Source of the DNA: Lachnospiraceae bacterium EP-SM-12S-S03
GTDB lineage: Bacteria; Bacillota; Clostridia; Lachnospirales; Lachnospiraceae
Direction of reading: 5' to 3'
DNA: 64,000 nucleotides
NCBI GenBank assembly: GCA_020540725.1
Contig: JAJBSL010000005.1
Span: 62,001 to 126,000, forward strand
Below are positions 1 through 7,885 of this stretch, in pieces. Position numbers and translations under genes: made by a program. The notes beneath the pieces were generated by a model that was given only the letters and a program-made list of their open reading frames with translations, did not search any database and was not told the origin of the DNA. How positions within the stretch are numbered: the first letter of the stretch is position 1; the number at the start of each line of letters is the position of its first letter.

Positions 1-73
1 AAACTGAGAAATTATTCTCCATACCATCTGATAAACGTACAGAGGATTATATCACAGGGAGGTTTGGTTAGAC

Positions 74-721
74 ATGAGAAACAAATTCGATATGCAGCTT
101 GACAGTATGAATGAAATGCTGATCGAGATGGGAGAATTATGCGGGAAAGCTATTGCAAACGCAACAAAAGCTGTTGCGGATAAAGATTTGAATATGGCAA
201 ATATTGTAATCAGAGAAGATGAAGAGATTGACCAGCTTGAGAAAGACATTGAAAGATTATGTCTGAAGCTTCTGTTGCAGCAGCAGCCAGTGGCAAAAGA
301 CCTCCGGCAGATTTCCGCGGCGCTTAAGATGATCACAGACATGGAACGTATCGGCGATCAGGCGTCGGATATTGCAGAGATCCTCATTTCCGGTCAGATC
401 AAGAGTATGAGAGCCCACAATTCTCTTGTAGAGATGGCTACACAGACGAGTGAAATGGTTAAGCAAAGCGTCAGAGCATTCGTAGAAAAGGATCTGGAGC
501 TTACAAGAAAAGTCATTCTTGCAGACAACGGAGTCGATGAACTCTTTGATAAAATTAAGGAAGAATTGATTACACTGCTTGCAAAAGAACAGAATAAAGG
601 CGGAGAAGCCATCGATATGTTGATGATCGCGAAATATCTGGAGCGTATCGGTGACCACGCAACGAACATCGCTGAATGGGTAGAATTCTCTATCACGGGT
701 GTACACCGTAAATTAAACTAA
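74..721 (+). CDS. phoU: Phosphate signalling complex protein PhoU
   Basis: A 215-aa, all-alpha protein with the two tandem PhoU repeats expected for the family. Each carries an acidic metal-binding helix (E-D-E-E-I-D near residue 50, and a YLERIGDHATNIAEW block near residue 190). PhoU links the PstSCAB phosphate transporter to the PhoR kinase and represses the Pho response when phosphate is plentiful. The start follows GGGAGG at a normal distance. The gene precedes a response regulator and a histidine kinase, so this is probably the end of a pst-phoU operon whose first genes lie left of the window. Confidence 0.95.
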   Translation: MRNKFDMQLDSMNEMLIEMGELCGKAIANATKAVADKDLNMANIVIREDEEIDQLEKDIERLCLKLLLQQQPVAKDLRQISAALKMITDMERIGDQASDIAEILISGQIKSMRAHNSLVEMATQTSEMVKQSVRAFVEKDLELTRKVILADNGVDELFDKIKEELITLLAKEQNKGGEAIDMLMIAKYLERIGDHATNIAEWVEFSITGVHRKLN

Positions 722-751
722 CAAAAGCGAATTTAGAAGGAGATCAAAAGA

Positions 752-1432
752 ATGATATATTGCGTAGAAGACGACAGCAACATTCGGGATCTGGTTGTAT
801 ATACATTGGAATCTACAGGAATAAAAGCTTGTGGGTTTGAAGATGGAAAAGCATTTGTAGAAGCTTTGGCGTTTGAAACGCCAGAGCTTGTTTTGCTTGA
901 TATTATGCTTCCGGGTGAAGATGGACTTACGATCTTGAAAAAATTAAAATCCTCCTCCAGAACAAAAGATATTCCTGTCATTATGGTAACGGCAAAAGGA
1001 TCTGAATATGACAAGGTGGTAGGATTGGATTCCGGGGCGGATGATTATATCACAAAGCCCTTCGGTATGATGGAACTTGTATCCAGAGTCAAAGCGGTAC
1101 TTCGAAGAACACAGAAAACCACAAAGGACACGACATATCGGATTGATAATCTGGAACTTGATGTGGAGAAACACAAAGTAAAAGTAGACGGTCAGGAAGT
1201 AACGCTGACATTAAAAGAATTCGAGATGTTGGAGAAACTTGTGAAGAACCAACATATTGTGTTGACGAGAGATAAGCTGTTGGAAGAAATATGGGGATAT
1301 GATTTTGATGGAGAGACAAGAACGGTGGATGTTCATGTCAGAACGTTGCGTCAGAAACTTGGTAGTGCGGGAGAACTGATTGAAACTGTTCGAGGTGTAG
1401 GTTACCGCATGGGAGGAAAGAATGAGAAGTAA
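752..1432 (+). CDS. phoP: OmpR-family response regulator, PhoP/PhoB-like
   Basis: 226 aa, the standard length for an OmpR/PhoB regulator. The receiver domain has acidic residues at the N-terminus, phospho-acceptor Asp50 in LLDIMLPGEDG and the conserved Lys in YITKPF. A winged-helix DNA-binding domain (about residues 130-223) ends in a DVHVRTLRQKL recognition helix. It lies 30 nt after phoU and overlaps the kinase gene by 11 nt, so the three are probably co-transcribed. Its role in phosphate starvation is inferred from phoU. AAGGAG precedes the ATG. Confidence 0.9.
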   Translation: MIYCVEDDSNIRDLVVYTLESTGIKACGFEDGKAFVEALAFETPELVLLDIMLPGEDGLTILKKLKSSSRTKDIPVIMVTAKGSEYDKVVGLDSGADDYITKPFGMMELVSRVKAVLRRTQKTTKDTTYRIDNLELDVEKHKVKVDGQEVTLTLKEFEMLEKLVKNQHIVLTRDKLLEEIWGYDFDGETRTVDVHVRTLRQKLGSAGELIETVRGVGYRMGGKNEK

Positions 1433-2735
1433 GATCCAGAAAAGCATGATTCTCGTGCTTTGTATTACATTGGTCATCTCCTATCTCCTGCTTACGGTAG
1501 CGGTATACAATCAGACGTTCCAGAGCCTGCAAATCGAGGTGGAGCAGGAAGCCCAATATATTAAGGAAGCCATTAATATTTCCGGAACAGAGTATCTGGA
1601 AGCTATGGATAATGTACAACAAAATACAAGAGTAACAGTAATCACGCCGGACGGGGATGTAGTATACGATTCCAAAGACGATGAATTAACGCTTGCCAAT
1701 CATAAGAACAGGATAGAAGTGAAAGAAGCTCTTAAAAACGGAGAAGGACGCGATGTACGCGTGTCAGATACGATTAAAGAGCGATCCATTTATTACGCAA
1801 CTCTTCTGGAAGACGGCAATGTGCTTCGGGTATCCAGAACTGTAGATAATGTACTTCCGATGTTTATTCAGGTACTTCCGTATATGACTGTGATTGCAGT
1901 CGTGATGATCTGTTTTGCTATTGTACTTGCAAGATGGCAGACGGAAAGACTCATACGTCCCATCAATGAACTGGATTTAAATGAGCCTTTGAAAAATAAC
2001 ATATACGAAGAATTGCAACCTCTTCTGGAGAGTATTGATAAACAGAATAAAGAAAAAGACGCGGTGGCTCAAATGCGAAAAGAATTCTCGGCCAATGTAT
2101 CACATGAATTGAAAACACCGCTTACCTCCATATCCGGATATGCCGAAATCATGAAGAGCGGACTTGTCAAACCAGAGGATATGCCGAAGTTTTCCGAGCG
2201 GATTTATGATGAAGCAAGCCGCCTGATCACGCTTGTGGAGGACATTATTAAGCTCTCAAAACTGGATGAGGAACGGGTCGAGATTGAAAAAGAAGATGTA
2301 GATCTTTACGAACTGGCAATGGATGTGTGCAGCAGACTCGCCCTTCCGGCGGAGAAGAAGCATGTCCGCATTGAAGTGACCGGAGAGCCGGTAGTCTATA
2401 ATGGCGTTCGCCCGGTCTTACAGGAAATGATCTACAATATCTGTGCGAACGGAATCAAATACAACAAAGAAGGCGGGAAACTGGAAGTTTGGGTAGGCAA
2501 TACATTGTCCGGGAAAAAAGTGATTGTTAGAGATACCGGAATTGGAATTCCGGAAGAAGATATAGAACGAATTTTCGAACGCTTCTATCGGGTAGATAAA
2601 AGCCACTCCAAACAAAGCGGAGGAACCGGATTAGGTCTCTCCATCGTAAAACATGGAGCTTCACTCCATCAGGCAGAAGTTCACGTGGAAAGCGAACTTG
2701 GAAAAGGAACCAAGATGGAGTTGGTTTTTTCGTAA
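1422..2735 (+). CDS. phoR: Sensor histidine kinase, PhoR-like
   Basis: A 437-aa membrane kinase. A TM segment near residues 8-28, an extracytoplasmic sensor, and a second TM near 145-168 are followed by a HisKA domain with phospho-acceptor His228 in NVSHELKTPLTS. The HATPase domain has an N box (MIYNICANGIKYN), G1 (DTGIGIPEED) and G2 (GGTGLGLSIV). All catalytic motifs are intact. It overlaps the regulator gene by 11 nt, with a GGAGG inside the regulator's last codons. It is probably the cognate kinase of the adjacent regulator; phosphate sensing is inferred from phoU. Confidence 0.9.
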   Translation: MRSKIQKSMILVLCITLVISYLLLTVAVYNQTFQSLQIEVEQEAQYIKEAINISGTEYLEAMDNVQQNTRVTVITPDGDVVYDSKDDELTLANHKNRIEVKEALKNGEGRDVRVSDTIKERSIYYATLLEDGNVLRVSRTVDNVLPMFIQVLPYMTVIAVVMICFAIVLARWQTERLIRPINELDLNEPLKNNIYEELQPLLESIDKQNKEKDAVAQMRKEFSANVSHELKTPLTSISGYAEIMKSGLVKPEDMPKFSERIYDEASRLITLVEDIIKLSKLDEERVEIEKEDVDLYELAMDVCSRLALPAEKKHVRIEVTGEPVVYNGVRPVLQEMIYNICANGIKYNKEGGKLEVWVGNTLSGKKVIVRDTGIGIPEEDIERIFERFYRVDKSHSKQSGGTGLGLSIVKHGASLHQAEVHVESELGKGTKMELVFS

Positions 2736-2745
2736 AATAAGTGAT

Positions 2746-2820
2746 ACAAGATATTAGGAAACCTCCCTCTTAGGTGCTGCGTTACCCACTCACCTAAGAG
2801 AGAGGTTTCTAATATCTTGT
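2746..2820. terminator. Long hairpin after phoR (hairpin H1)
   Basis: Arms of about 30 bp (2746-2776 and 2791-2820) pair with one bulge and one mismatch that is a G-U wobble if the minus strand is read. The loop carries CTGCGTTACCCACTCAC. No poly-U tract follows on the plus strand, so it may be a terminator, an mRNA-end stabiliser or a repetitive palindromic element. The loop resembles that of the hairpin at 3376-3426. Confidence 0.6.
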
Positions 2821-2842
2821 GTTTGGGATTTGGGAAGGAAAT

Positions 2843-3166
2843 TTATCTCTCCATAGTTTTTTGGGAATTAAATTCTTCCATATATTTTTCGGCATTCTCT
2901 CGTGTCAGAGAGAAATTCTCCATAAGTTTTTCGATGATCTGCTCGATTGGAATTTGAAAATCCATGCATGTCTTAATTGTTCCGAGTATCATTCCTTCAC
3001 CGCGACCCTCGGCTCTACCATCTTCACGTAACATCTGTCCAATTGTTGTCATTTTAATCGCCTCCCTGATTTCTTCAATTTCTGTTTTTTCTAAAAATTT
3101 TTCAGCCATTGCGTACACCACCGACTCAATCTTTTCAAATGTGAATGGATTCCGAAATGGAAGATT
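2843..3166 (-). pseudogene. C-terminal remnant of an Rpn-family nuclease/putative transposase
   Basis: The minus strand reads about 107 codons from just after a stop at 3167 to a stop at 2843. They resemble the C-terminal part of Rpn (PD-(D/E)XK) proteins: NPFTFEKIESVVYAMAEKFL, then a GQMLREDG block. The last part, GTIKTC...KLMENFSLT...AEKYMEE, matches the end of the intact gene at 46200-47120. The N-terminal nuclease domain is missing and no credible start site is present. A GTG-initiated fragment starting at 3121 is possible but probably not functional. Confidence 0.75.
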
Positions 3167-3463
3167 CTACATAGAAAAATTGATTTGTTGTAAATGATAT
3201 TTTAGAATTGTGACAGTTCCCCATACAGCAACCATCATCTGTGATGTAACCACTATAATCCGAGTGCAATCAGACTGTCAAGAAAAATCCGAAATCTTAG
3301 AACTGCAACCTGAAGAGGGAAAAGTGTTTGCAGAGGAAAATAAATACTTTATAAAAATAAAAATACAAAACGATAGAAACACACCCTAAAGTGCGTGAGC
3401 AACGCAGTACTTTAGGATGTGTTTTCTAGCGACTTGTATCGTTACTTTTATGAATAGATTATC
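3167..3463. other. Intergenic stretch with a possible gene fragment and hairpin H2
   Basis: On the plus strand an open frame of about 63 codons runs from 3198 to the stop at 3388. It includes ATIICDVTTIIRVQ and an acidic, Lys-rich tail, has no good ribosome site, and ends inside the left arm of the hairpin at 3376. I do not recognise it; it may be the worn end of a lost gene. Otherwise this stretch holds only the hairpin. Confidence 0.3.
3376..3426. terminator. Hairpin H2, probable terminator for rubredoxin
   Basis: Arms 3376-3392 and 3409-3426 form about 17 bp; an inner TGCGT/ACGCA stem continues it around a GAGCA loop. The left arm gives GTTTC on the minus strand, so it could end the minus-strand rubredoxin transcript. 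The apex GTGCGTGAGCAACGCAGTAC matches the minus-strand apex of H1 at 16 of 20 positions. Confidence 0.6.
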
Positions 3464-3622
3464 TTATTCCTCTACAAACACTTCTTTTCCCATTCCGCAG
3501 ATTGGGCATACCCAATCTTCAGGGATATCTTCAAAAGCAGTTCCTGGTGCGATTCCGTTATCCGGATCACCGAGATCAGGATCGTATACATAGCCACATG
3601 GTTCACATACATATTTTTTCAT
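3464..3622 (-). CDS. Rubredoxin
   Basis: A 52-aa protein beginning [18 protein letters not shown], with the second metal knuckle [14 protein letters not shown] near the C-terminus. The two CxxCG pairs coordinate one iron atom, and the aromatic residues of the fold are present. It is a small cytoplasmic one-electron carrier, often used in anaerobes to feed rubrerythrin or other oxygen- and peroxide-reducing enzymes. GGAGG lies a few bases before the ATG. The gene stands alone between hairpin H2 and its own extended -10 promoter. Confidence 0.95.
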   Translation of the reverse strand: MKKYVCEPCGYVYDPDLGDPDNGIAPGTAFEDIPEDWVCPICGMGKEVFVEE

Positions 3623-3674
3623 ATCTTTTACCTCCGATATAATAATTAGCGCTCTATATGCTGACGCCTATTTT

Positions 3675-3683
3675 ATTATAGCA
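3675..3683 (-). promoter_or_regulatory. Extended -10 promoter for rubredoxin
   Basis: Read on the minus strand this is TGCTATAAT, a perfect extended -10 (TGnTATAAT), about 50 bp before the rubredoxin ATG. No good -35 was seen, which an extended -10 does not need. Confidence 0.55.
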
Positions 3684-3788
3684 TATTTTGTGGTAAACAT
3701 GTGGTTAAAAATAAATTTTTATGCAAAATATTGTGATATATGAAAGTGAAAAAGATAAAAATTGTTAACAATTTCACTTAAAAGAATC

Positions 3789-3817
3789 TTGTCGAATTAC
3801 GTCAGTTTTGGTACAAT
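3789..3817 (+). promoter_or_regulatory. Sigma-A-type promoter
   Basis: TTGTCG (3789-3794) and TACAAT (3812-3817) are separated by 17 bp. It faces the small membrane-protein gene at 3896. The leader carries an exact tandem 10-bp repeat, GTATAAAGAT twice, at 3840-3859. Confidence 0.6.
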
Positions 3818-3895
3818 ATATTTAAATCATGTAAAAATCGTATAAAGATGTATAAAGATTATATGAAAATATGCAAATGACTGGGAGGGGAAAAG

Positions 3896-4102
3896 ATGAA
3901 TGAAAAAAAGATACTGTTTCGCGGATTAGTAATCAGCATGATTGTACTGATCATTGCCTTTATTTTACTTTTTGTTTATGTTGACACAAAATGGTGGGAT
4001 TTCAGATCCACTGCGATTAATTCTGCCCATACTGTGATTGCAACAGTTGCTATGATCCTCGCAGGGGGGATTGTGTATTTTGAACGGAATAGAAGAAACT
4101 AA
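3896..4102 (+). CDS. Small two-TM membrane protein of unknown function
   Basis: A 68-aa protein with a basic N-terminus (MNEKKILFRG), a hydrophobic helix at about residues 9-28, a short polar loop rich in Trp (DTKWWDF), and a second helix near 40-58 ending in a basic ERNRRN tail. I do not recognise a family. The ATG follows a strong GGGAGGGG site, a clear promoter lies upstream and a terminator follows, so it is a real monocistronic gene. Its place just before the polysaccharide locus may be incidental. Confidence 0.7.
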   Translation: MNEKKILFRGLVISMIVLIIAFILLFVYVDTKWWDFRSTAINSAHTVIATVAMILAGGIVYFERNRRN

Positions 4103-4120
4103 TAGACTTATGCCTGGATG

Positions 4121-4164
4121 AAAAGACTGACTTATATATTATGATTATATAGACAGTCTTTTTT
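4121..4164 (+). terminator. Intrinsic terminator
   Basis: AAAAGACTG at 4121 pairs with CAGTCTTTT ending in a T run at about 4154-4164. It separates the small membrane protein from the polysaccharide locus. Confidence 0.7.
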
Positions 4165-4225
4165 CACGATAAAGGGGAAAGCAGTCTAAAGCAAAAATAT
4201 TGTGTGAGAGAAGTGGGGATAAGAA

Positions 4226-6181
4226 ATGGAAAAATGGAAATTACAATGGATTCATAAAGCTTTATTATTATGTGTGGCGGATGCGTTGATCATAATCGGA
4301 TCGTATTTCATGGCGTTGTTTCTGCGGTTTGATTTTCAAATGGATGCGATACCCCAGGAATATTTGGCGGGATATTTGTGGTCAATGCCGTTCTGGATCG
4401 TGTCGACAATTGTCGTATATTATATCTACAAATTGTATCATAGCATTTGGGCTTTTGTTAGTATTACAGAATTGAAACGAATCATGATGGCGGATCTAGT
4501 CTTGATTCCGGTATATATGATAGGGGCTTTGTTCATGGAACTTCATATGCCGAAATCATACTATTTCATGGGATACATCTTAAGCTGTGTTCTTTGCGCA
4601 GGTGTTCGATTCTCCTACCGCTATGTTCGATTCTATATTCGGTATTTGACAGAGGGAAAAGACCGGGAAGGGAAAACGGACCGTATTATGATCATCGGTG
4701 CGGGAACTGTTGGTCAGACATTGATGCGGGAAATACGAAAGGCGGATTCCATTCATGCCAAGGTAGTCTGTGCGATTGATGATAACCCGGAGAAGATTGG
4801 GCGTATCTTGGAAGGAATACCAATCGTCGGAAACCGTTATGATATTGTCGAGATGGTAGAACGTTTCAATGTCAACCGCATCATCTATGCCATTCCGTCC
4901 ACAACGGGACAGAATCGTAAGGATATTATGAATCTGTGCAAGGAAACAGGATGCCGGATGCAGACGGTTCCAAGTGTGAGTCAGATTGTCAATGAAGAGG
5001 TCAGCATGACAAAGCTTCGTGAGATTGAGATCTCCGACCTTCTTGGACGGAAGCAGATTGTTGTCAATATGGATGAAATCAGCGAATACATCAAGGACAA
5101 GGTAGTTCTTGTTACTGGCGGAGGCGGAAGTATTGGTTCTGAGCTTTGCCGTCAGGTTGCAGCAAGGGAACCAAAACAGTTGATCATCTTAGATATTTAT
5201 GAAAATAATGCCTACGACATTCAGATGGAACTGAAGAAAAAATATCCGAACTTGAACTTGGAAGTGATTATTGGTTCAGTACGGGATAGTCGTAAGATTT
5301 TCAAGGTATTTGCTACATATCGTCCGGATATTGTGTATCATGCAGCGGCGCACAAGCATGTACCTCTTATGGAAGACAGTCCATGTGAATCCATCAAAAA
5401 TAATGCCATCGGAACATACAAGACGGCATTTGCAGCGCTGGCACATGGAACGAAAAAGTTCGTATTGATCAGTACGGACAAAGCGGTTAATCCGACAAAC
5501 ATTATGGGAGCAAGTAAACGTCTCTGTGAAATGATCATTCAGGCATTTGACAGTAAAGTAAAAGAGGGAAAAGCGGAAGAGATTCCTCAACTTTTCACAC
5601 ATAAGATTGATAAGGACTTTGCGAATATTAACCTGCTCGAAAACTTAAGAGCAACGAAGACAGAATTCGTAGCTGTGCGTTTTGGAAACGTACTTGGAAG
5701 CAATGGTTCGGTTATCCCATTATTTAAAAAGCAGATTGCAGCGGGAGGCCCTGTGACGGTAACAGACCCGGAAATCATCCGTTACTTTATGACGATTCCG
5801 GAGGCAGTAAGTCTTGTAATGCAGGCAGGAACTTATGCGAAGGGTGGAGAAATCTTTGTCTTAGATATGGGAGAACCGGTTAAGATCGACACATTGGCGA
5901 GAAATCTGATCCGATTGTCGGGGTTCAAACCGGATGTAGATATTAAGATCAAGTATAGTGGACTCCGTCCGGGTGAGAAGTTATATGAAGAGAAGCTGAT
6001 GGCGGAGGAAGGGCTGAAGAAAACGGAGAATGATCTGATTCATATCGGTATGCCGATTCCTTTCGATGTAGAGGAGTTTCTTGCAGAACTTGATGAATTA
6101 ACGGAACTGGCATATGCGAACAGACCGGATATTAGAGAAAAAGTGGCAAAGATTGTAACAACATATCATCCGAAGGAATAG
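4226..6181 (+). CDS. Membrane-bound nucleotide-sugar 4,6-dehydratase/epimerase (CapD/WbpM-like)
   Basis: 651 aa. The first 130 residues contain four or so TM helices. A first Rossmann segment (MIIGAGTVGQTLMREI, about residue 147) is followed by the catalytic SDR domain with VTGGGGSIGSELCRQ (about 291), a STDKAVNPTNIMGASKR active-site block and a C-terminal substrate region. This is the long, membrane-anchored class that converts UDP-GlcNAc to a 4-keto-6-deoxy sugar, a precursor of QuiNAc, FucNAc or bacillosamine-type sugars. It opens the polysaccharide locus, 45 nt before the initiating transferase, so its product is probably the first sugar. The exact sugar cannot be read from sequence. Confidence 0.9.
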   Translation: MEKWKLQWIHKALLLCVADALIIIGSYFMALFLRFDFQMDAIPQEYLAGYLWSMPFWIVSTIVVYYIYKLYHSIWAFVSITELKRIMMADLVLIPVYMIGALFMELHMPKSYYFMGYILSCVLCAGVRFSYRYVRFYIRYLTEGKDREGKTDRIMIIGAGTVGQTLMREIRKADSIHAKVVCAIDDNPEKIGRILEGIPIVGNRYDIVEMVERFNVNRIIYAIPSTTGQNRKDIMNLCKETGCRMQTVPSVSQIVNEEVSMTKLREIEISDLLGRKQIVVNMDEISEYIKDKVVLVTGGGGSIGSELCRQVAAREPKQLIILDIYENNAYDIQMELKKKYPNLNLEVIIGSVRDSRKIFKVFATYRPDIVYHAAAHKHVPLMEDSPCESIKNNAIGTYKTAFAALAHGTKKFVLISTDKAVNPTNIMGASKRLCEMIIQAFDSKVKEGKAEEIPQLFTHKIDKDFANINLLENLRATKTEFVAVRFGNVLGSNGSVIPLFKKQIAAGGPVTVTDPEIIRYFMTIPEAVSLVMQAGTYAKGGEIFVLDMGEPVKIDTLARNLIRLSGFKPDVDIKIKYSGLRPGEKLYEEKLMAEEGLKKTENDLIHIGMPIPFDVEEFLAELDELTELAYANRPDIREKVAKIVTTYHPKE

Positions 6182-6211
6182 AGGAAAACTAAGGCGAGGG
6201 AGTCATAGATT

Positions 6212-6898
6212 ATGAAGAATATGAGTAAGCAAAAGAAGAAAAAGAGAAAGGCTTATGACGGATTTTATAATAAATGTGTAAAACGAGCTTTGGATATTGT
6301 GATTACAGGTATCGCGTTATTGATTCTTTGGCCGTTCTATTTGATTTTATCCTTGGCTGTAATAGCTGAAGATGGATTTCCGGTTTTTTACAGAGCGGAT
6401 CGAGGTGGATATCAAAATAAACCATTTAAAATCTGTAAGTTCCGTTCTATGGTAAAAAATGCGGATAAAATTGGCGGAGGAACAACAGCACTTAACGACC
6501 CAAGAATTACAAAGATTGGAAATATTCTTAGAAAAACGAAATTGGATGAAATTCCACAGTTAGGACAGGTTTTTCTTGGGAAAATGAGTCTGATCGGACC
6601 AAGACCGGAATTACTCCGTTATACAAATCTGTATGAAGGGCAAGAAAAAGATATTTTAAAAGTGCGTCCAGGAATCACAGACTTTAGTTCTGTGGAATTT
6701 ATCAATCTGGATGAAATCGTTGGTGGAGAAAATGCTGACGAAATGTATGAAAAACACGTGTTGAAAAAGAAAAATGCACTCCGCGTAAAATATGCGCACG
6801 AAGTATCATTTAAAACAGATGTTTACATTTTGTTTAAGACATTAGGAGCAGTTTTCCATAAAGCATTTGGATTCTTGTTTAGAAATGAACATCGGTAG
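6212..6898 (+). CDS. Undecaprenyl-phosphate sugar-1-phosphate transferase
   Basis: 228 aa with one hydrophobic hairpin near residues 28-50 and the bacterial sugar transferase domain: KICKFRSMV, LDEIPQLGQVFLG and LIGPRPELL. These mark the single-domain polyprenyl-phosphate hexose-1-phosphate transferases that start repeat-unit assembly by loading the first sugar on undecaprenyl phosphate at the inner membrane face. Preceded by the dehydratase and followed 11 nt later by an aldo/keto reductase. The Lys-rich N-terminus (KQKKKKRK) is typical for membrane orientation. Confidence 0.92.
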   Translation: MKNMSKQKKKKRKAYDGFYNKCVKRALDIVITGIALLILWPFYLILSLAVIAEDGFPVFYRADRGGYQNKPFKICKFRSMVKNADKIGGGTTALNDPRITKIGNILRKTKLDEIPQLGQVFLGKMSLIGPRPELLRYTNLYEGQEKDILKVRPGITDFSSVEFINLDEIVGGENADEMYEKHVLKKKNALRVKYAHEVSFKTDVYILFKTLGAVFHKAFGFLFRNEHR

Positions 6899-6909
6899 GA
6901 GAAAAGACT

Positions 6910-7848
6910 ATGGAATATATAACATTACAAAATTCAGATATTCAAGTATCCAGAATCTGTATAGGCGGGTGTCCTATGGGAGGATATGGATGGGGAGATA
7001 CACAGGAGAATGAGCTGATAGAGGCTGTACATACAGCATTTGATGCAGGAATTAATTTCTTTGATACAGCAGATACTTATGGACTGGGACAATCAGAGAT
7101 TACCTTAGGAAAAGCTCTCGGAAATCGTCGAAAAGACGTGATTATTGCTTCAAAATTTGGTGTTCGTATTGAAGGAGGAAAAACTTTCTATGATAATAGT
7201 CCGGAATGGATTGAAAAAGCAGTAGAAGGTAGTTTGAAAAGACTCGGAACAGATTACATTGATGTATACCAAGTTCATTACAGAGATGGCAAGACACCGT
7301 TGACGGATGTTGTAGAGGCTTTGGAAAAAATAAAAGAAAAAGGCTATATCAGGAGTTATGGTTTATCTAATATTCATACAGAAGATATAAAAGAAATTGA
7401 ACCTTTGAAAGGAAGATTTGTTAGCTTTCAAGATGAATATAGTCTGGCATGTCGAAAAAATGAAAGTGATATGTTGGAGATTTCAGAAAAACTTCAAATG
7501 ACCCCTCTTACATGGGGAAGCTTGGGTCAGGGAATTCTGACAGGAAAGTATACAAAAGAAAATGTAGATTTCGGAACAAATGACAGAAGAAGCAGAGATA
7601 TTTATGTGAACTTTCATGGGGAAAAGTTACTAAAGAATCTTGAAATTGTTGAAGTAATGAAAGAGATTTCAGCTCAATATGGAAAATCTGTTGCTGCGGT
7701 GGCGATTCGATATATTCTTGATTTCATTCCAGAGTCGGTTGTACTATGTGGGGCAAAAAGACCTAGCCAGGTGCTTGATAATGTGTCAAGTATTGGATGG
7801 AAATTGGAAAAGGAAGATATTAGCAGATTAGACGAGGTATCAAGATAA
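6910..7848 (+). CDS. Aldo/keto reductase
   Basis: 312 aa, a full-length AKR TIM barrel. GGCPMGGYGWGD at the N-terminus, FDTADTYGLGQSE (with the catalytic Asp and Tyr), a Lys in IIASKFG and the DYIDVYQVHYRDG strand (with the His) supply the catalytic tetrad; a C-terminal VLCGAKRPSQVLDN segment binds NADPH. Within the locus it may reduce a keto-sugar or a small precursor, but AKRs are promiscuous and the substrate is unknown. It lies tightly between the initiating transferase and the polymerase. Confidence 0.85.
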   Translation: MEYITLQNSDIQVSRICIGGCPMGGYGWGDTQENELIEAVHTAFDAGINFFDTADTYGLGQSEITLGKALGNRRKDVIIASKFGVRIEGGKTFYDNSPEWIEKAVEGSLKRLGTDYIDVYQVHYRDGKTPLTDVVEALEKIKEKGYIRSYGLSNIHTEDIKEIEPLKGRFVSFQDEYSLACRKNESDMLEISEKLQMTPLTWGSLGQGILTGKYTKENVDFGTNDRRSRDIYVNFHGEKLLKNLEIVEVMKEISAQYGKSVAAVAIRYILDFIPESVVLCGAKRPSQVLDNVSSIGWKLEKEDISRLDEVSR

Positions 7849-7885
7849 AAAAAGCTGATATGTAGGTGATTAGGAGGAGTACGTT

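Noticed and set aside
2746..2820. Match of the hairpin loop to a 16S rRNA segment (GAGTAACGC)
   Set aside because: The resemblance is only a few bases; no other rRNA features occur nearby.
2746..3426. Hairpins H1 and H2 as ends of one composite transposon
   Set aside because: Their stems differ, no target duplication is seen, and the rubredoxin gene just beyond H2 suggests a terminator role for at least that one.
3840..3859. Tandem GTATAAAGAT repeat as a regulatory array
   Set aside because: Two copies in an AT-rich leader are weak evidence; no regulator is suggested.
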